A program made the position numbers and the translations under genes. This document shows, one piece after another, positions 53,194-64,000 of a DNA stretch of 64,000 nt (positions within the stretch are counted from its first letter, which is position 1; every line of letters begins with the position of its first letter). Under the pieces are notes generated by a model. That model was not told the origin of the DNA. It did not search any database and saw only the letters and a list, made by a program, of their open reading frames with translations. This DNA is from Psococerastis gibbosa (taxonomy: Eukaryota; Arthropoda; Insecta; Psocodea; Psocidae). The stretch covers positions 52,501,151 through 52,565,150 of the forward strand of contig OZ020484.1 in the NCBI GenBank assembly GCA_963971405.1. The letters run 5' to 3'.

Positions 53194-53930
53194 GCTGCTG
53201 AGGGCCTACTGTGGCATTTATTATTAATCCTATATACTAGACGAAGATATAGGCCTTCTACATCTGCCCAAAAAATTGCTTTAAACCCGCCCATGCAATT
53301 CAAATGGGATTGCTGGAAATGAGAAATTTTGTGTTCCATTCGTGTTTAAGGGGTGAGGGGGTGATTTTGAAACTATGTATTTATACTCGTTCGAATCTTA
53401 ATTCATACTGCTTCTAATGAGACAATAAAAATTCATTTCGGTTGAAAATTGCAGGCTGTGTTTTTTATTTTTACTCTATGCATGCAAATTCAACAGTACC
53501 CTTTGAACCTGTTTTCCGCCGAAACACGGATGGCTTATACACTCACCTGAGCCTGAATGAAGAGGCGGATAGTGAAATTGAATATATGTCTGGAAAGAGT
53601 AAGAAAGGTGGAAAAGAACTAAAGTAGTTTGAAGTTTTCAAATGGATATTAACACCCCCAAAATCGCGGCCGAAAAAGGCCTATTTTCCGCACGTTCCAC
53701 ACCACCAAAGCCAAACCACTGCCCTATCACGACAAATATAGCATGGCTGGGGGCCTACAATGGGGATTATTTTTAATCTTACTCAACCTGGGATTAAAAA
53801 TGTAAACAAGATACAAAGTGCTGTTCAAAATTATTGCTTTTTTTACATTTTTAACACCAAGAATAATAAGTCAATACTAAACGGCATAGGCCTACTAGGC
53901 CCGCTGAAAGTATCTGAGTATCGTCTTATG
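53194..53930. other. No gene seen; segment shared with 41325-41450
   Basis: 53760-53905 ('gattatttttaatctta', 'tttacatttttaacac', 'caatactaaacggcat') is a diverged copy of 41325-41450. No protein gene supported. Confidence 0.5.
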
Positions 53931-53932
53931 AA

Positions 53933-54158
53933 GAATCAGTAGAATCCGGGCTGATGGGCCGTGGTCGAATTGAAAGTGAACTTCCAAACGTTTCGTCAAC
54001 ATCTGCGGTCGACATCTTCAGTGGCGCTGCGTAGACTTCTAAGGTTGTAACTCGGTGGCTCCGTAGCGAGTGAAGATGTCGACCGCAGATGTTGACGAAA
54101 CGTTTGGAAGTTCACTTTCAATTCGACCACGGCCCATCAGCCCGGATTCTACTGGTTC
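53933..54158. mobile_element. Foldback family FB-A, copy 5 (near-perfect hairpin)
   Basis: Two 88-base arms (53933-54020 and 54071-54158) are inverted copies with a single mismatch by eye, separated by a 50-base loop. Arms start 'gaatcagtagaatccgggct' and end 'gtcgacatcttca'. This is the youngest-looking copy in the window. Confidence 0.9.
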
Positions 54159-54194
54159 TTCATTTGACTCCGGCCTTGAAAGCCTTTGCAGTTA

Positions 54195-54420
54195 CATATC
54201 GTCTTATGCCTTATGGTCTCACTCTGACGCGAAAATCTGTCCCTCCTCGGCTCATGAAGGAGATAGGGGACAGAGTTTAAGACGGGATAAGCGAAAAACA
54301 GTCTTTTTTTTGTGCAGGGGCTCAATTGTCCTGGGGTTGGGAAACTAGCCACGAATGCGGAGGAACGGCATATAGATGCAGAAAACAATGGGAAACCACT
54401 GCACACCACATCACAATATA
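54195..54420 (+). repeat. Dispersed repeat R3, copy 3
   Basis: 'gccttatggtctcactctga', 'tcctggggttgggaaactag' and 'caatgggaaaccactgcaca'. Opposite orientation to 13041 and 30300. Confidence 0.6.
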
Positions 54421-55574
54421 GTCATAGTGACTACAATTGAAATGATGATCGGAATCTTCTATAGAAGAAGCATTAGGAGAAGTTCTGTTCAAACGCTGTG
54501 GCTGAGCATCCTACACTAGGGTTGCCAACTATTTTTCTCGAAATAAAGTACATAGATCTGACTTTTGAGAAGGAAAATAAAGAGTAAATTTACTTAGTAT
54601 ATTTACTGTTAAATGAGTTAAAATCACGCCGAAAATACACTTTAACATTGCATTGTAAATTGGGGGAGCTGTTACTATTTAATACAATATTTTTTTGAGG
54701 TTTTCGCAGAATTTTTATTTTTTTGAAAGCTACTAAAAGCTTCTTCACACTGCTAATCTAAATTTATGTAAATAAATAGCTAATTTATAAAAATAAAAAT
54801 GTTGCTTCTTACATGTTTCAGAAAAAGAGTATTTTTGCGTACTCTAAATGACCATCAGTTTATACAGTACATATGCATGAAAAAGAGTACAATACTCAGA
54901 AATAGAGTAAGTTGGCAACCCTATCCTACGCGACTATCCACGGCAAATAATTTACAAACCAGAATTAATTAACTATAGCCCCTACATTTCCTACTCCAAA
55001 AGCATTCGTGGGAAATATTGCACCTAAGTAATTTGCCTGCCATGGATAGTCGTAGCTAGCTAGCCTAACAAGGGAAAGGACTGACAACAACACAATTTAG
55101 AGTTACCACTAATAGGTATATTGTATTTTAATCAATGAATTTTGCCACGTTCACATAATGAATTTTGTACACTGAGAAATGCCAACTTTAGCGATCATCA
55201 CAAATTGGCGAAAATTAATATTATAGGTATTTACAATGAAATAAAATAAATTTATAAATTCATTTAAAATTCAAACAAAAACAATACAATAATGCACCTG
55301 CAAAAACCGGTACCTGTACTTCACAGGCGGCTCTTACTCTTCATCCTTAATTACCACGTTAAAAAATAACAAAAGCTTCCTTACCGTATCCTAATTGCAA
55401 TTCAACCAAAACACCTACAATTCAAAAATCTTATGAAATAATTCGCATTAATCCCATAAGAACAATGTATCAATTGCGCAATGTTTTACGCCACAACAGT
55501 ATTTAAAACAATATTAATAGCATACACAATAAAACGGATTCTCAGCAGCAACTGTTAAAACAGTTTGATACAAT
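54421..55574. other. No gene seen
   Basis: AT-rich spacer. 'agggttgccaact' (54522) and 'agttggcaaccct' (54910) are inverted copies about 390 bases apart and could be termini of another MITE; the flanks show no clear duplication. Confidence 0.4.
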
Positions 55575-55700
55575 TTTAGAAGTCTACGCAGTTCCACTGA
55601 AAATGTCGACCGCAGATATTTCGAAGTACGCTTTCAGAACGACCACGGCCTATCATTCCGGATTCTACTGCTTCGTCACGTAACTCCGGCCGTGAAAGCC
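55575..55700 (+). mobile_element. Foldback family FB-A, copy 6 (one arm)
   Basis: 'agtctacgcagttccactga', 'gtcgaccgcagatat', 'gtacgctttcagaacgacca' and the end 'cgtaactccggccgtgaaag'. Confidence 0.65.
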
Positions 55701-58700
55701 ATTATATTGAAAGCGGGTTACGCTGGCGGTACTACGCGTTTATGCGCTAGGTACCGGTAAATCCGGACGATCGCAACGCGGGCGACGTGCTGCTGTAAAA
55801 AACCAGTCTACTTCTAATGCACTTTTTAAGATTTCTGACACAGGTGCGTTCAGACTTCTGCGTAACGTAAAAATATTTTTTTTTCAAAAGGCCCTTATAC
55901 CCTTATACACTTCAATAATGATTCGATCGAAGAAAATATGCGATATTTATGTTGAAATATACGATTTAAATCTGAATTTAGGTATTACACGTTGGAATTT
56001 TTCTCGGACCCATATTTTATTGGATCGAATATTGGAACAATATTCATTTTAAATAAAATATACAGCAATAATAATAATAATAATAATAACACATTGATAC
56101 TAATATCTATTCAACGCACGCGGAGGTGCGCGAGCCAAGTACCCCACAACCCCTCTTTTACCTATAGAAACCTCAGCCGTTTCGCGATCACAAAACATGA
56201 AAACGTTAATAGTAAAAGCCTAAAGTAAACAAAATGAAGCTAGCCACCGATACTGTTATTTTTTTCCTACGAGCCAGCGTCCTTTTCACTCACCCCCTTC
56301 ACCCCTATATACCGCCAATCCTTCCTTCACCCAAACTTGGTCTCCCACACACCTAACGCAAAAACAAAAGTAAACGCAGTGCGAAATTGCCTTCTTACGT
56401 TTCTACAGTTGATAAATAAGTTTACAGTTCCTTTCTTGTTAACAAATGACATGACACCAATGTTTTCTGGTCACACTAGCATCTTCTTTTCGGGTTGAAC
56501 AAGTCTCAAATCGACGATAAGGTGTAACTGTGCTAGTGGGTTCTCTATGTGGATGGCAGTTCATGGCGAAAGCCTAGAGGTTTTTTACGTTAGTAGGTTT
56601 CTTTGACAAAGTTATTTCTTTAAAGTTTATTTCGGTTTTACTAGCTCTGGTTTACATAACAAGTTGTAATAAAACATCTGATCTATTCAGAGGGTGCTAT
56701 GGATAAATTGTTAAATAATGCAAATAAATATGTTTTCTTATAAGCATACAATATACCGTAGGTCGTTAAACCTTAAACCCAAGGTCGGCATGCCTTAAAT
56801 TTGCCAATGTTTGAACGCTATAGGAAAAACTCATATGAGCATATATAGTACAATATTGCGTAGCCTAGGACAATATAGTCACTGGATGACTCGTCAAGTT
56901 AAAAAATTGAGATATTTTTGAAAACAAACTAAAACGATAAAAATTAAATAAATAAAACAATTATTTTATTTAGTACACAGTATAGTGTATATGACGTAAA
57001 ACACTGCACAATAGCATTGACTACACCTGCCACTTTCTTCATAATTATACCTTTCACGCAATCACTGACTAAAACCTTAACCTACCTGCCAATTTTTACG
57101 TCAGCATACTTTTTCACACAATCAATATTTTATACAATTAATTTTACACGATTATGTGTCAGGATTTGCGCTGCAAGTTACAAAACATATAAAGCTAAAA
57201 ATTGGGAATTCTAATAGTGGATTTAAATAGACCGCACTGGGGCACAATTTTTCCAAAATCAGATGTGATAACTTGCCATTAAAAAGGGCGTTATTCGGCT
57301 CGGAAAGGCTGAGAGTTGAGTTTTTGAAATGCAAGAGACAGCAATGGGAAAACTAGTGAAACAGCTGATAACAAGGAGTTAGGGACTGCCTATAGTTACA
57401 GCATTTTCAGCTATATTTCCCAGTAATTGGCACAAAATGTTGCGTGATTATTATGAACATACTGCGGTATTCTCTGCGGATAATTTTTTTTTAACTTTGA
57501 AGCTCAAGCCGGCCGAATAAGATCTCTATTTAAAGGCAGGTTGACATGTAACAAGTTGACTTTATTTCATGTTACAGTAATTGCAGGTGTACACTTTGTT
57601 ATGCGACGTGAAATGCAACACAATGTAATAAAGATGATGGAGATTCAAGTGACGAAAATTGATATAGACTAAAAATTTAATGTTCGAGTACAAATTTCTA
57701 AAAATGTCCCTGCGCACAGCTAGCAATGTCGTTTCAGGATCATACCAAACCAAACTAATTCAATGGCTTCTGATCAATCAAAAGTCAGTGAAAAACACTA
57801 TGTTTAGTTTACACGTCTAGCAAATACGCAGGCAAACAATTTTGAATTAAAGTTATACAATTGCACTCTAGCACTGCATCGAAAATATTAACTCACCTTT
57901 TCTAGGATACTTACCGTCAATTCTGAAAAAAAATTACAAATTCATTTTCGAAAACTCTTCTCACTGCAGCGGCCAGTCCCACCAAAAGGTTCTTGGCAAA
58001 GCTGCCCCCCACCGCAGTACCGTAAAAACGGGTAAATCGGGGTTTGATTTAAGGTCAAATTCCCGATTTTCATAGAAGCGAAACTAAAACATAGACAACT
58101 AAAACGAAACCAAAACAAATGAATAAAATTGCACATCTAAAAAAATTCTATTTTGGTCTCAAATCTAACAGCGAAGTTTTATCCCGATTCACCCACGGTT
58201 TTTACGGTAGCTAAGAGAAACGAGTACATAAAGGGGCAACTTGATTCACATAGCAACAAAGTCTAACTTAACCAAGCTCCTATTGGCCGGATTGGATGTT
58301 AATTTAACATTCTCTCACACACAGCAACAGAATAATAATAGAAGAGGAGTAAATACTCTTGAAAGGTAAGGATGCAAGTTAACACATGCAAAAAGTCACT
58401 AAACAAAAACATGCTAAATGCGACACGAAAAAGAAATAAATATTTCTCTGAAAAAGAGATAAGAGAAGTGTGAAAAACACAATATACGTGTACATGACGT
58501 GGTACGGCACGACTCAAAATTATTAATGCAACAAATTCCTAAAAAAAAATAATAATTCCAGTGCATATCAAATAGTACAAAAAACACTATTTTCATTAGT
58601 TGAATGTTAATTTTATTAATTACATCTAGGAGCAAAATAAAATTTCCCACTGGATATTCACAAAAAATTTTCTCCAATTTCTGCGGAAGTGATAGATGCT

Positions 58701-59164
58701 AAGTTTTAATTAATTAAGGCTACAGTAAATTGCACGTAAAATCAAAAAACATAATAAATTATATCAAGCAAAACAGGATTTCGATGAAATGCAGGCTCAG
58801 GTTTTTTCGAGAAATGGCTTGACCCCTTTGCGAACAGATTACTATCATACTGTAATACAAGTAGACGAAATCTCGGGAGTTCAACAATAGGTTACTAGGG
58901 ACTATGTGCTAACTTATGAGTTAATAATTAATTGTGCGCCAAAATCCCATCAACGCTTGGAAACTCTCAGTGAAGAATAATGCAACGCACCGCCATTTAC
59001 CAATGCTTAGCTGTGCCGTGCAGTATTCTTTACCGAGATATTTCTAATGGTGATAAACACGGCCACATGGGGATCCTACTCGTAAGCCAGCCTTTTGAAT
59101 TAAGGCAGAGTTCCAAATATTTTTTTTTAACAAAAGATGCGTGGGGATTTTCAAATATAATAAT
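55701..59164. other. No gene recognised; may include the Cdh1 3' UTR
   Basis: About 3.5 kb without a supported frame. (aat)n near 56067-56089. On the minus strand AATAAA (complement of 58612-58617) is a possible distal poly(A) signal for the Cdh1 transcript. Short inverted pair 'ccgtaaaaacgg' at 58019-58030 and 'ccacggtttttacgg' at 58193-58207. Confidence 0.4.
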
Positions 59165-59406
59165 CAATTCCCCGTTCCGTAATCAGAAATATATTAAAAT
59201 AGGCTTATGAAAAGCAAATCATTAAAAAATACAAGCTTTAGTAGTAAATTTGTAAAATTTCTCTAGAACAACACGATTATGTGCATTAAAAAGATTTTAA
59301 AGAATAGTCGTAAGCCATTCGGATAAGTTGATAAAGCTTGTATTTTTTTACGAGTTTTTCATAAGCCCACATTCATATCTATGTGGCTGGGGAACAAGGA
59401 ATTAAC
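59165..59406. mobile_element. Foldback element downstream of Cdh1
   Basis: 'ggcttatgaaaagc...atacaagcttta' (59202-59240) pairs with 'taaagcttgtattttt...tttcataagcc' (59332-59367). Outer parts pair more loosely to 'aattccccgttcc' / 'ggggaacaaggaatt'. It lies about 460 bases past the Cdh1 stop, probably within its 3' UTR. Confidence 0.6.
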
Positions 59407-59869
59407 TAATGTAGTCAAAATTACCGGGGTTAGCATTGATTAAAACAAGTATGGAAATCTCTGCGTTAAATACCTATCTATTGTAGAGTTTTCTTCGTCT
59501 GCGTTCTGATTGGCTCATTGGTTTAAAGACGCAGGCATCGTTTAGGAGACACTCCAATCTTTATCAGACTCGATAGTAATCTAATCGCACTTTTGCCGTG
59601 CTAACAAAGAAGGCCCCAGCTCATCCAAATACTTGCAATTTTCGCAATATATACAGTATATTAGATATATTTAATTTCAAGACACCGGAAGTCCCTAAAT
59701 TCGACTATTATACAATAGATACAAAGCGATTTGTATTAGTAGATAGTCACAGAAAATAGTATTTTTCGTTTCCTGAACAATTTTGGTGATTGCATTCAGG
59801 GCCTTCTTCCTTAGCACGGCAGATTTTGCACCCAAACTCAAATGAGGGGTTTACCTAAAACAAGTTAAC

Positions 59870-60148
59870 TTAGCGAATATTCGTGAAGAGGTTGAGAACA
59901 GAGCGATTCTCCTTCTGCGTGCGCGCCTTGCTGAAGACGCTCCAGAAGCGCAGCGTTTCATCGCCTGCACCCGTGACTATCGACTCTCCGTCAGGCGACA
60001 TGGCCAGGTAGAGGACGCGATATGAGTGTCCCGTGAGCTTTGCCACCTGCACCAGGCTCGGGTACTTCCACACCAGGATCTGGTTCTGCGAGTAGCCGTG
60101 CGTACTCACTAGCTCAGAGGAGTGCTTCGACCACGCCAAGTTACACAC
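59870..60148 (-). CDS. fzr: Fizzy-related/Cdh1 (APC/C activator), last coding exon
   Basis: 92 residues plus TAA. Starts VCNLAWSKHSSELVSTHGYS (acceptor 'tttgttgcag'), then ILVWKYPSLVQVAKLTGHSY and AMSPDGESIVTGAGDETLRF, ending SVLNLFTNIR. These are the last WD40 blades of Cdh1/FZR1, and the C-terminal Ile-Arg is the tail that docks on APC/C. Phase 0 start. Cdh1 recruits destruction-box and KEN substrates for ubiquitination in late mitosis and G1. Upstream exons lie past the window's end; none is visible in 60149-64000, so the preceding intron exceeds 3.8 kb. Confidence 0.97.
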   Translation of the reverse strand: MCNLAWSKHSSELVSTHGYSQNQILVWKYPSLVQVAKLTGHSYRVLYLAMSPDGESIVTGAGDETLRFWSVFSKARTQKENRSVLNLFTNIR

Positions 60149-60471
60149 CTGCAACAAAACAACAGCAATCAGTACAGTGGAAGGTTGTTAGTTCTTTTTA
60201 AAACCACACCTGTGACTCATTCACGAGCATGGTTCAGTCGGGCTTTCGCTCGTTACAATGTGTCAATGGTAAGCATGTCTTAGCGTGTACATTGCCACCT
60301 ATAGTCGAGATGAGGGGTGACATCGAGGACATATACCCCCAACGGCCTAAATTGATACTTAAACAATACCAAAAATGTGAAAACAATCGAAGGGTTGATT
60401 GGCAGGACAGGGTTGAATGGGCTACTACCACAACTACGTTCTCCCAAATAATAACAATAATAATGGACGAC

Positions 60472-60598
60472 GTTAACGGAGTTAGGGCTCTAAAGCTTTC
60501 CCTTACATTCAACTATAGGGGGGCCCGGGATAGCCTGCGTTACATGACCTCCGAAGCATGGCCATAAACCGTAGCAAGTATGGATGGGACTCGAGTCA
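60472..60598 (-). repeat. tRNA-derived SINE, family S1, copy 6 (partial)
   Basis: Minus strand: 'atggccataaaccgtagcaa' region back to 'ctaactccgttaacg'; the tRNA-like head is mostly lost. Confidence 0.65.
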
Positions 60599-60645
60599 AT
60601 AATATAGTCACGCGTCCTAAACTGAAACAGCACACTAGCTAAGAC

Positions 60646-60804
60646 CAATGGCGGATCCACGGGGGGGGGGGGGGGGGGGAATTAGTAAATCCGTATGATA
60701 GTAAAAAAAAAAAATCAAATTTTCAGAAGAAAAAAAAATTACCTTTGAAACTTGCATACAACTTGTGACCCCCCCCCCTAAATTCTCCACTGGATCCGCC
60801 CCTG
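60646..60804. mobile_element. hAT-type MITE, 159 bp
   Basis: Ends CAATGGCGGATCCA / TGGATCCGCCCCTG. Flanking octamers gctaagac (60638-60645) and gctaaggc (60805-60812) match at 7 of 8. Interior: G-run, A-rich core, C-run. It splits an older SINE-like sequence ('cacactagctaaggc'). Confidence 0.82.
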
Positions 60805-60812
60805 GCTAAGGC

Positions 60813-61399
60813 GTCACTATACTGTCGGGCATGTCTCGCTGGCCACTACATGCCAAATATAGCAGAGGTTAAGATTAGGAGAGAGGATCCTTGACCAGCC
60901 CTCATGGCTAGACCCCCGATGGCATGACCCTACGTGCCGTAATGATGGTGGAAACCATTTTAATTGTCATCAATGTAGACTGTAGAGGCAATTAATATTC
61001 AATATGCACAAGAATGATATGTTGCAGAGAGGTCCTGAACTGTGCCAGCTCACAATCACAATGACCTTTTATATAGTGCCTATTAACCTCTTAACGGCCG
61101 GCGACAATTTCAATTGAAAAATGCAAGATTGCACCGAGCTTGGGCTCGGGGTCACAGATAGTAACGAACGAGCCATCGTTTCAATAACCTCATGTTCCAA
61201 CGCAACAAGGTGACTTTGGTGCTTTTAGGAGGAACAATGATATTCATGAATTATTGTTTTCAAGCTAAAACTCCAATGCCTAGATTCAGGTATAAGTTCT
61301 TACATGAATTTTAAGTACAATACAATACAATATAATACAATAGACATCCACGTATTTCTTCAGGGAGTGGCCTTGCTCAAGACACATCAGTTACTGTAT
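60813..61399. other. No gene seen (Cdh1 upstream intron)
   Basis: Spacer within the presumed Cdh1 intron; nothing recognised beyond a short 'aatacaatac' run. Confidence 0.4.
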
Positions 61400-61497
61400 T
61401 CTTCCGCCTTTAATTGTTCGATGACTATGAGGCCCCTGCATCTAATGACAATTAACACAGCAGACAATTTAAGTCCAACTAACCTTTTGTTATAAAC
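61400..61497. mobile_element. Foldback FB-B, single arm
   Basis: 'taattgttcgatgactatga', 'ggcccctgcatctaatgaca' and 'aagtccaactaacctttt' match the right arm of 33225-33472. Confidence 0.6.
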
Positions 61498-62302
61498 TGT
61501 ATTCTTTAATTTTCTAGATATCGCTGATATTTCAGTTATATCTCCCAAATTCCCTTTGTAATAATAAAATAACTTTGTCAAGGGTATAACTAAAAATCCG
61601 AAACCGAAACCAGCCCCACCAAACCACAAGGAAAATAATAACTTAACGGGGAATTCACTAAACAATCATAAAATTAATAATAATCACTTCACTTTTCCCT
61701 TGTCCAGTAACCCCGGAAAAGGTGAATTATATTGAGAAAACATTTAATACATAACGAATTATCACGCTCAAGCTTCCGCTTATCGAGCGATCTTAATAAT
61801 AATAATATTAATCTATATACGTCAGGGGTTCTCAAAGTGTGGGTCGCGAAAAATTTCCAAGTGGGTCTTTTCAAGTGGTCTCGTCTGCCAGTTATACACT
61901 AGATAGAATTAAATTGAATGACAAGTATTTTTCAATTTAAGTCAATTTTCAAATTAAGTCATATATTTTTTAAAGATTGGCGGGAACCAAATATATAGGC
62001 CAAAACCGATAAAAAAAGGCGGAAACCCACCATTTTCTGCTTTCAGTTTCAAAAAATTTCAAAAAAATTCAATTCAATTCAATTCAATTCAAAGTTCAAA
62101 AAAAGAAAAAATTGAAATGTAGAATTTAGTGGGTAGCGACGCAATTTTATATTATTTAGGGGTCGAAAAAAGTTGGAAAACCTCTGATATACGTCATATA
62201 TTTAGGGGGCAAGCCTTAAGACTAAGACGTTTTCTGTCGTCTGAACGTCAAAAAAAACAATGCAATTTCCAAAATAGAGTACATTGTCAACAAAACAAAA
62301 AA
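61498..62302. other. No gene seen; microsatellite
   Basis: (aattc)n run at 62067-62092 and 'gttctcaaagtgtgggtcgcg' near 61830, a phrase common at hAT termini; its likely partner is near 62170 ('gaaaacctctgatatacgtc'). No gene supported. Confidence 0.4.
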
Positions 62303-62818
62303 GAACCGGTCCGAGTTTACTCGAACATGCTTTCCAATTTATCGATTAGTAGAGAGAGAAAATGATTATTTTCATGGTAAATAATTTTCCTATGGTTACA
62401 TTTCGGATATCACGGGGGGGGGGGGGGGGGGGGGGGGTCGTCGTCCACCACCTGAAGGTGACTTAAATTCTAGATAGGTCAGGCCTACACATTACCACAC
62501 AGCAATAATGGCAGGTCACGCAATGCATTTGAGCGTGAATTTGCTTTCATTTAAAAAAAAAAAAAAAAAAAAATTTCCACAAAACCCAATAGTTTTTTGC
62601 AAACCAAACTATCCGGTTTTATTACTCAAATTAACACATAAAACATGCTTGAAGTTAGAAATCATCGATAGAAAAGTTTCGCAGAAAAATTATTTTTTAG
62701 TCATTTTTCATTAAAATTTAGTCATTTTTATTTTTTTTACCCCCAGAACCAAACTATCAAGGGGCAAGCGACCCCCCGCATTTTATCAACATTAACAACA
62801 ACTACAATATATGTGAAT
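62303..62818 (-). repeat. Dispersed repeat R1, copy split by a LINE (first part)
   Basis: Matches 28577-29097 in order: 'gaaccggtccgagtttactc', 'catgctttccaattta', a 22-base G-run (62416-62437), a poly-A run near 62553-62572, and 'gggggtcgcttgcccc' on the minus strand. It resumes at 63979 with 'ttaaaagaaatcgttg'. Confidence 0.75.
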
Positions 62819-63963
62819 AAAAAAAATGCTACGAGCATAATACGGACCTACACATGCTCTTTGTGGATTTTAGACAGGCTTTCGATTCTATTTGGAAAGA
62901 CAGCCTATATAACACAATGATCCGACAAGGAATACCAAAAAAACTAGTTAATCTAGTAAAAATGACTATGGAAAACGCCAGAGCCAGTGTAATAATAGAC
63001 GGACGATGTGGAGAAGAATTCCCACTCGGCAGAGGGGTACGACAAGGAGACGCCCTCTCAGCTACACTTTTCAACCTGGCACTGCAAGCAGCGTTACAGA
63101 ATATAGTAGAGAGTGGGACAATTGTATACAAGTCACAAATGATCTGCGCATATGCGGATGGCATAGTCATAATCACTAAAAATAGGAAGCAACTAGGAGA
63201 GATACTTGCTAGACTATGTGTAGAGGCGAGTAGAGCTGGACTAGAAATAAATGTCTCAAAAACTAAGTATCTAGTAATGTCAGCGTTAGAAAGGAGACGG
63301 AGAAGTGACAACCTGACTGTACAAGGACTGGCTTTCGAGAATGTAAAGAGCTTCATCTACCTTGGTGCAGAAGTAAACAATCACAACAAAACTAGCGCAG
63401 AGATAGACAGAAGAATAACAGCAGCCAATAGAGCATATTTTGCCAACCTAAAATTGCTCAAGTCAAGACTTATCTCTAGAGCCACAAAACTACGAATATA
63501 CAAAACCCTTATAAGACCAGTTGCAACATACGGATCGGAAACCTGAAATCTCACTGTAAACGATGCCAACAAACTACGTGTACTCGAAAGAAAGATAATA
63601 AGGAGGATATATGGACCCCTTTACGAGTACGGAGAATGGCGTATAAGAAACAACGCTGAAATCGACGCCGCTCTCAACGGAGAAGACATAGTAAGGTTCA
63701 TTAAAGCACAACGATTAAGGTGGCTGGGACACGTTGCAAGGATGTCTGAAGAACGCATGCCACGAAAAATGTACACAGCAAGCATGACGGGAAGACGACT
63801 GCCAGGACGGCCAAGAAACCGCTGGAAGGACGAGTTAGAGAATGACCTTCGCGAGTTGGGAGTCTCCAGATGGTGGAGCGTTGTGCAAAACCGAGAAGAA
63901 TGGAGGAGTGTTGTCGAGCAGGCCAAAGCCCACCAAGGGCTGTAGAGCCGGAAGAAGAAGAAG
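62819..63963 (+). mobile_element. 5'-truncated non-LTR retrotransposon (LINE) with 15-bp target duplication
   Basis: Open from HMLFVDFRQAFDSIWKDSLY to the terminal QAKAHQGL except for one TGA at 63544-63546 (SET*NL, where Trp is expected). RT blocks: FVDFRQAFD (palm), PLGRGVRQGDALS, and ICAYADGIVI where the catalytic YADD has become YADG. Post-RT: ATKLRIYKTLIRPVATYGSE, RLRWLGHVAR, RLPGRPRNRW. The endonuclease and 5' RT part are missing. Flanked by acaatatatgtgaat at 62804-62818 and 63964-63978; the 3' end is a gaagaagaag tail. Dead copy, but fairly young. Confidence 0.92.
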
Positions 63964-63978
63964 ACAATATATGTGAAT

Positions 63979-64000
63979 TTAAAAGAAATCGTTGGAGCCG
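63979..64000 (-). repeat. Dispersed repeat R1, continuation after the LINE insertion
   Basis: 'ttaaaagaaatcgttgga' continues the R1 copy interrupted at 62818, matching 29105-29122. The window ends inside it. Confidence 0.7.

Noticed and set aside
53933..54158. microRNA precursor
   Set aside because: Arms of 88 bases are too long and too perfect for a typical miRNA, and the sequence belongs to a dispersed foldback family.
62829..63356. 175-residue open frame on the minus strand
   Set aside because: Antisense shadow of the LINE reverse transcriptase at 62819-63963.
60149..64000. Further upstream Cdh1 exons
   Set aside because: No WD40-like frame with splice sites is visible on the minus strand here; the next exon must lie beyond the window.

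Overview
The window is nuclear DNA from an animal. It has many introns with GT-AG boundaries, is AT-rich, and is packed with short mobile elements. The three protein genes (prominin, an IGFBP-Kazal-Ig secreted protein, Fizzy-related/Cdh1) are bilaterian families. The mix of LINE remnants, tRNA-derived SINEs, hAT MITEs and foldback elements looks most like an arthropod (crustacean or insect). The species and order cannot be fixed from the sequence alone.

Layout. 1-13560: no gene recognised; repeats (foldback, SINEs, hAT-like MITEs with 8-bp target duplications, two tandem-repeat patches). 13591-40236, plus strand: a complete prominin-like gene reconstructed as 20 coding exons. Every junction is GT-AG and phase-compatible, and the joined frame gives 1232 residues with five membrane segments. 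Its introns hold SINEs, LINE fragments, hAT MITEs, nested palindromic MITEs, and two tRNA-Val(AAC) genes on the minus strand (35815-35887, 37694-37766) on either side of a dead LINE. 42234-47402, minus strand: a complete three-exon gene for a 265-residue secreted protein with IGFBP, Kazal and Ig domains (IGFBP7/KAZALD1 architecture), convergent with prominin. A large hAT element occupies its first intron and a long foldback lies just upstream of its start codon. 47980-59869: no recognised gene; repeats. 59870-60148, minus strand: last coding exon of Fizzy-related/Cdh1, ending in the Ile-Arg tail; the rest of that gene lies beyond the window. 62303-64000: a dispersed repeat split by a 5'-truncated LINE flanked by a 15-bp target duplication.

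The genes do not form an operon-like unit; they are independent eukaryotic neighbours. Prominin acts at plasma-membrane protrusions, the IGFBP-like protein is secreted and probably binds insulin-like or related ligands, and Cdh1 is an APC/C activator. I found no previously undescribed enzymatic system. The most unusual content is (1) a prominin with a very long Ser/Thr/Asn-rich, sequon-rich N-terminal ectodomain, mostly from one 969-nt exon, and (2) the architecture of the non-autonomous transposons: palindromes nested in palindromes, hAT MITEs with different termini sharing one G-rich internal monomer, near-perfect hairpins, and a foldback at a gene's 5' end.
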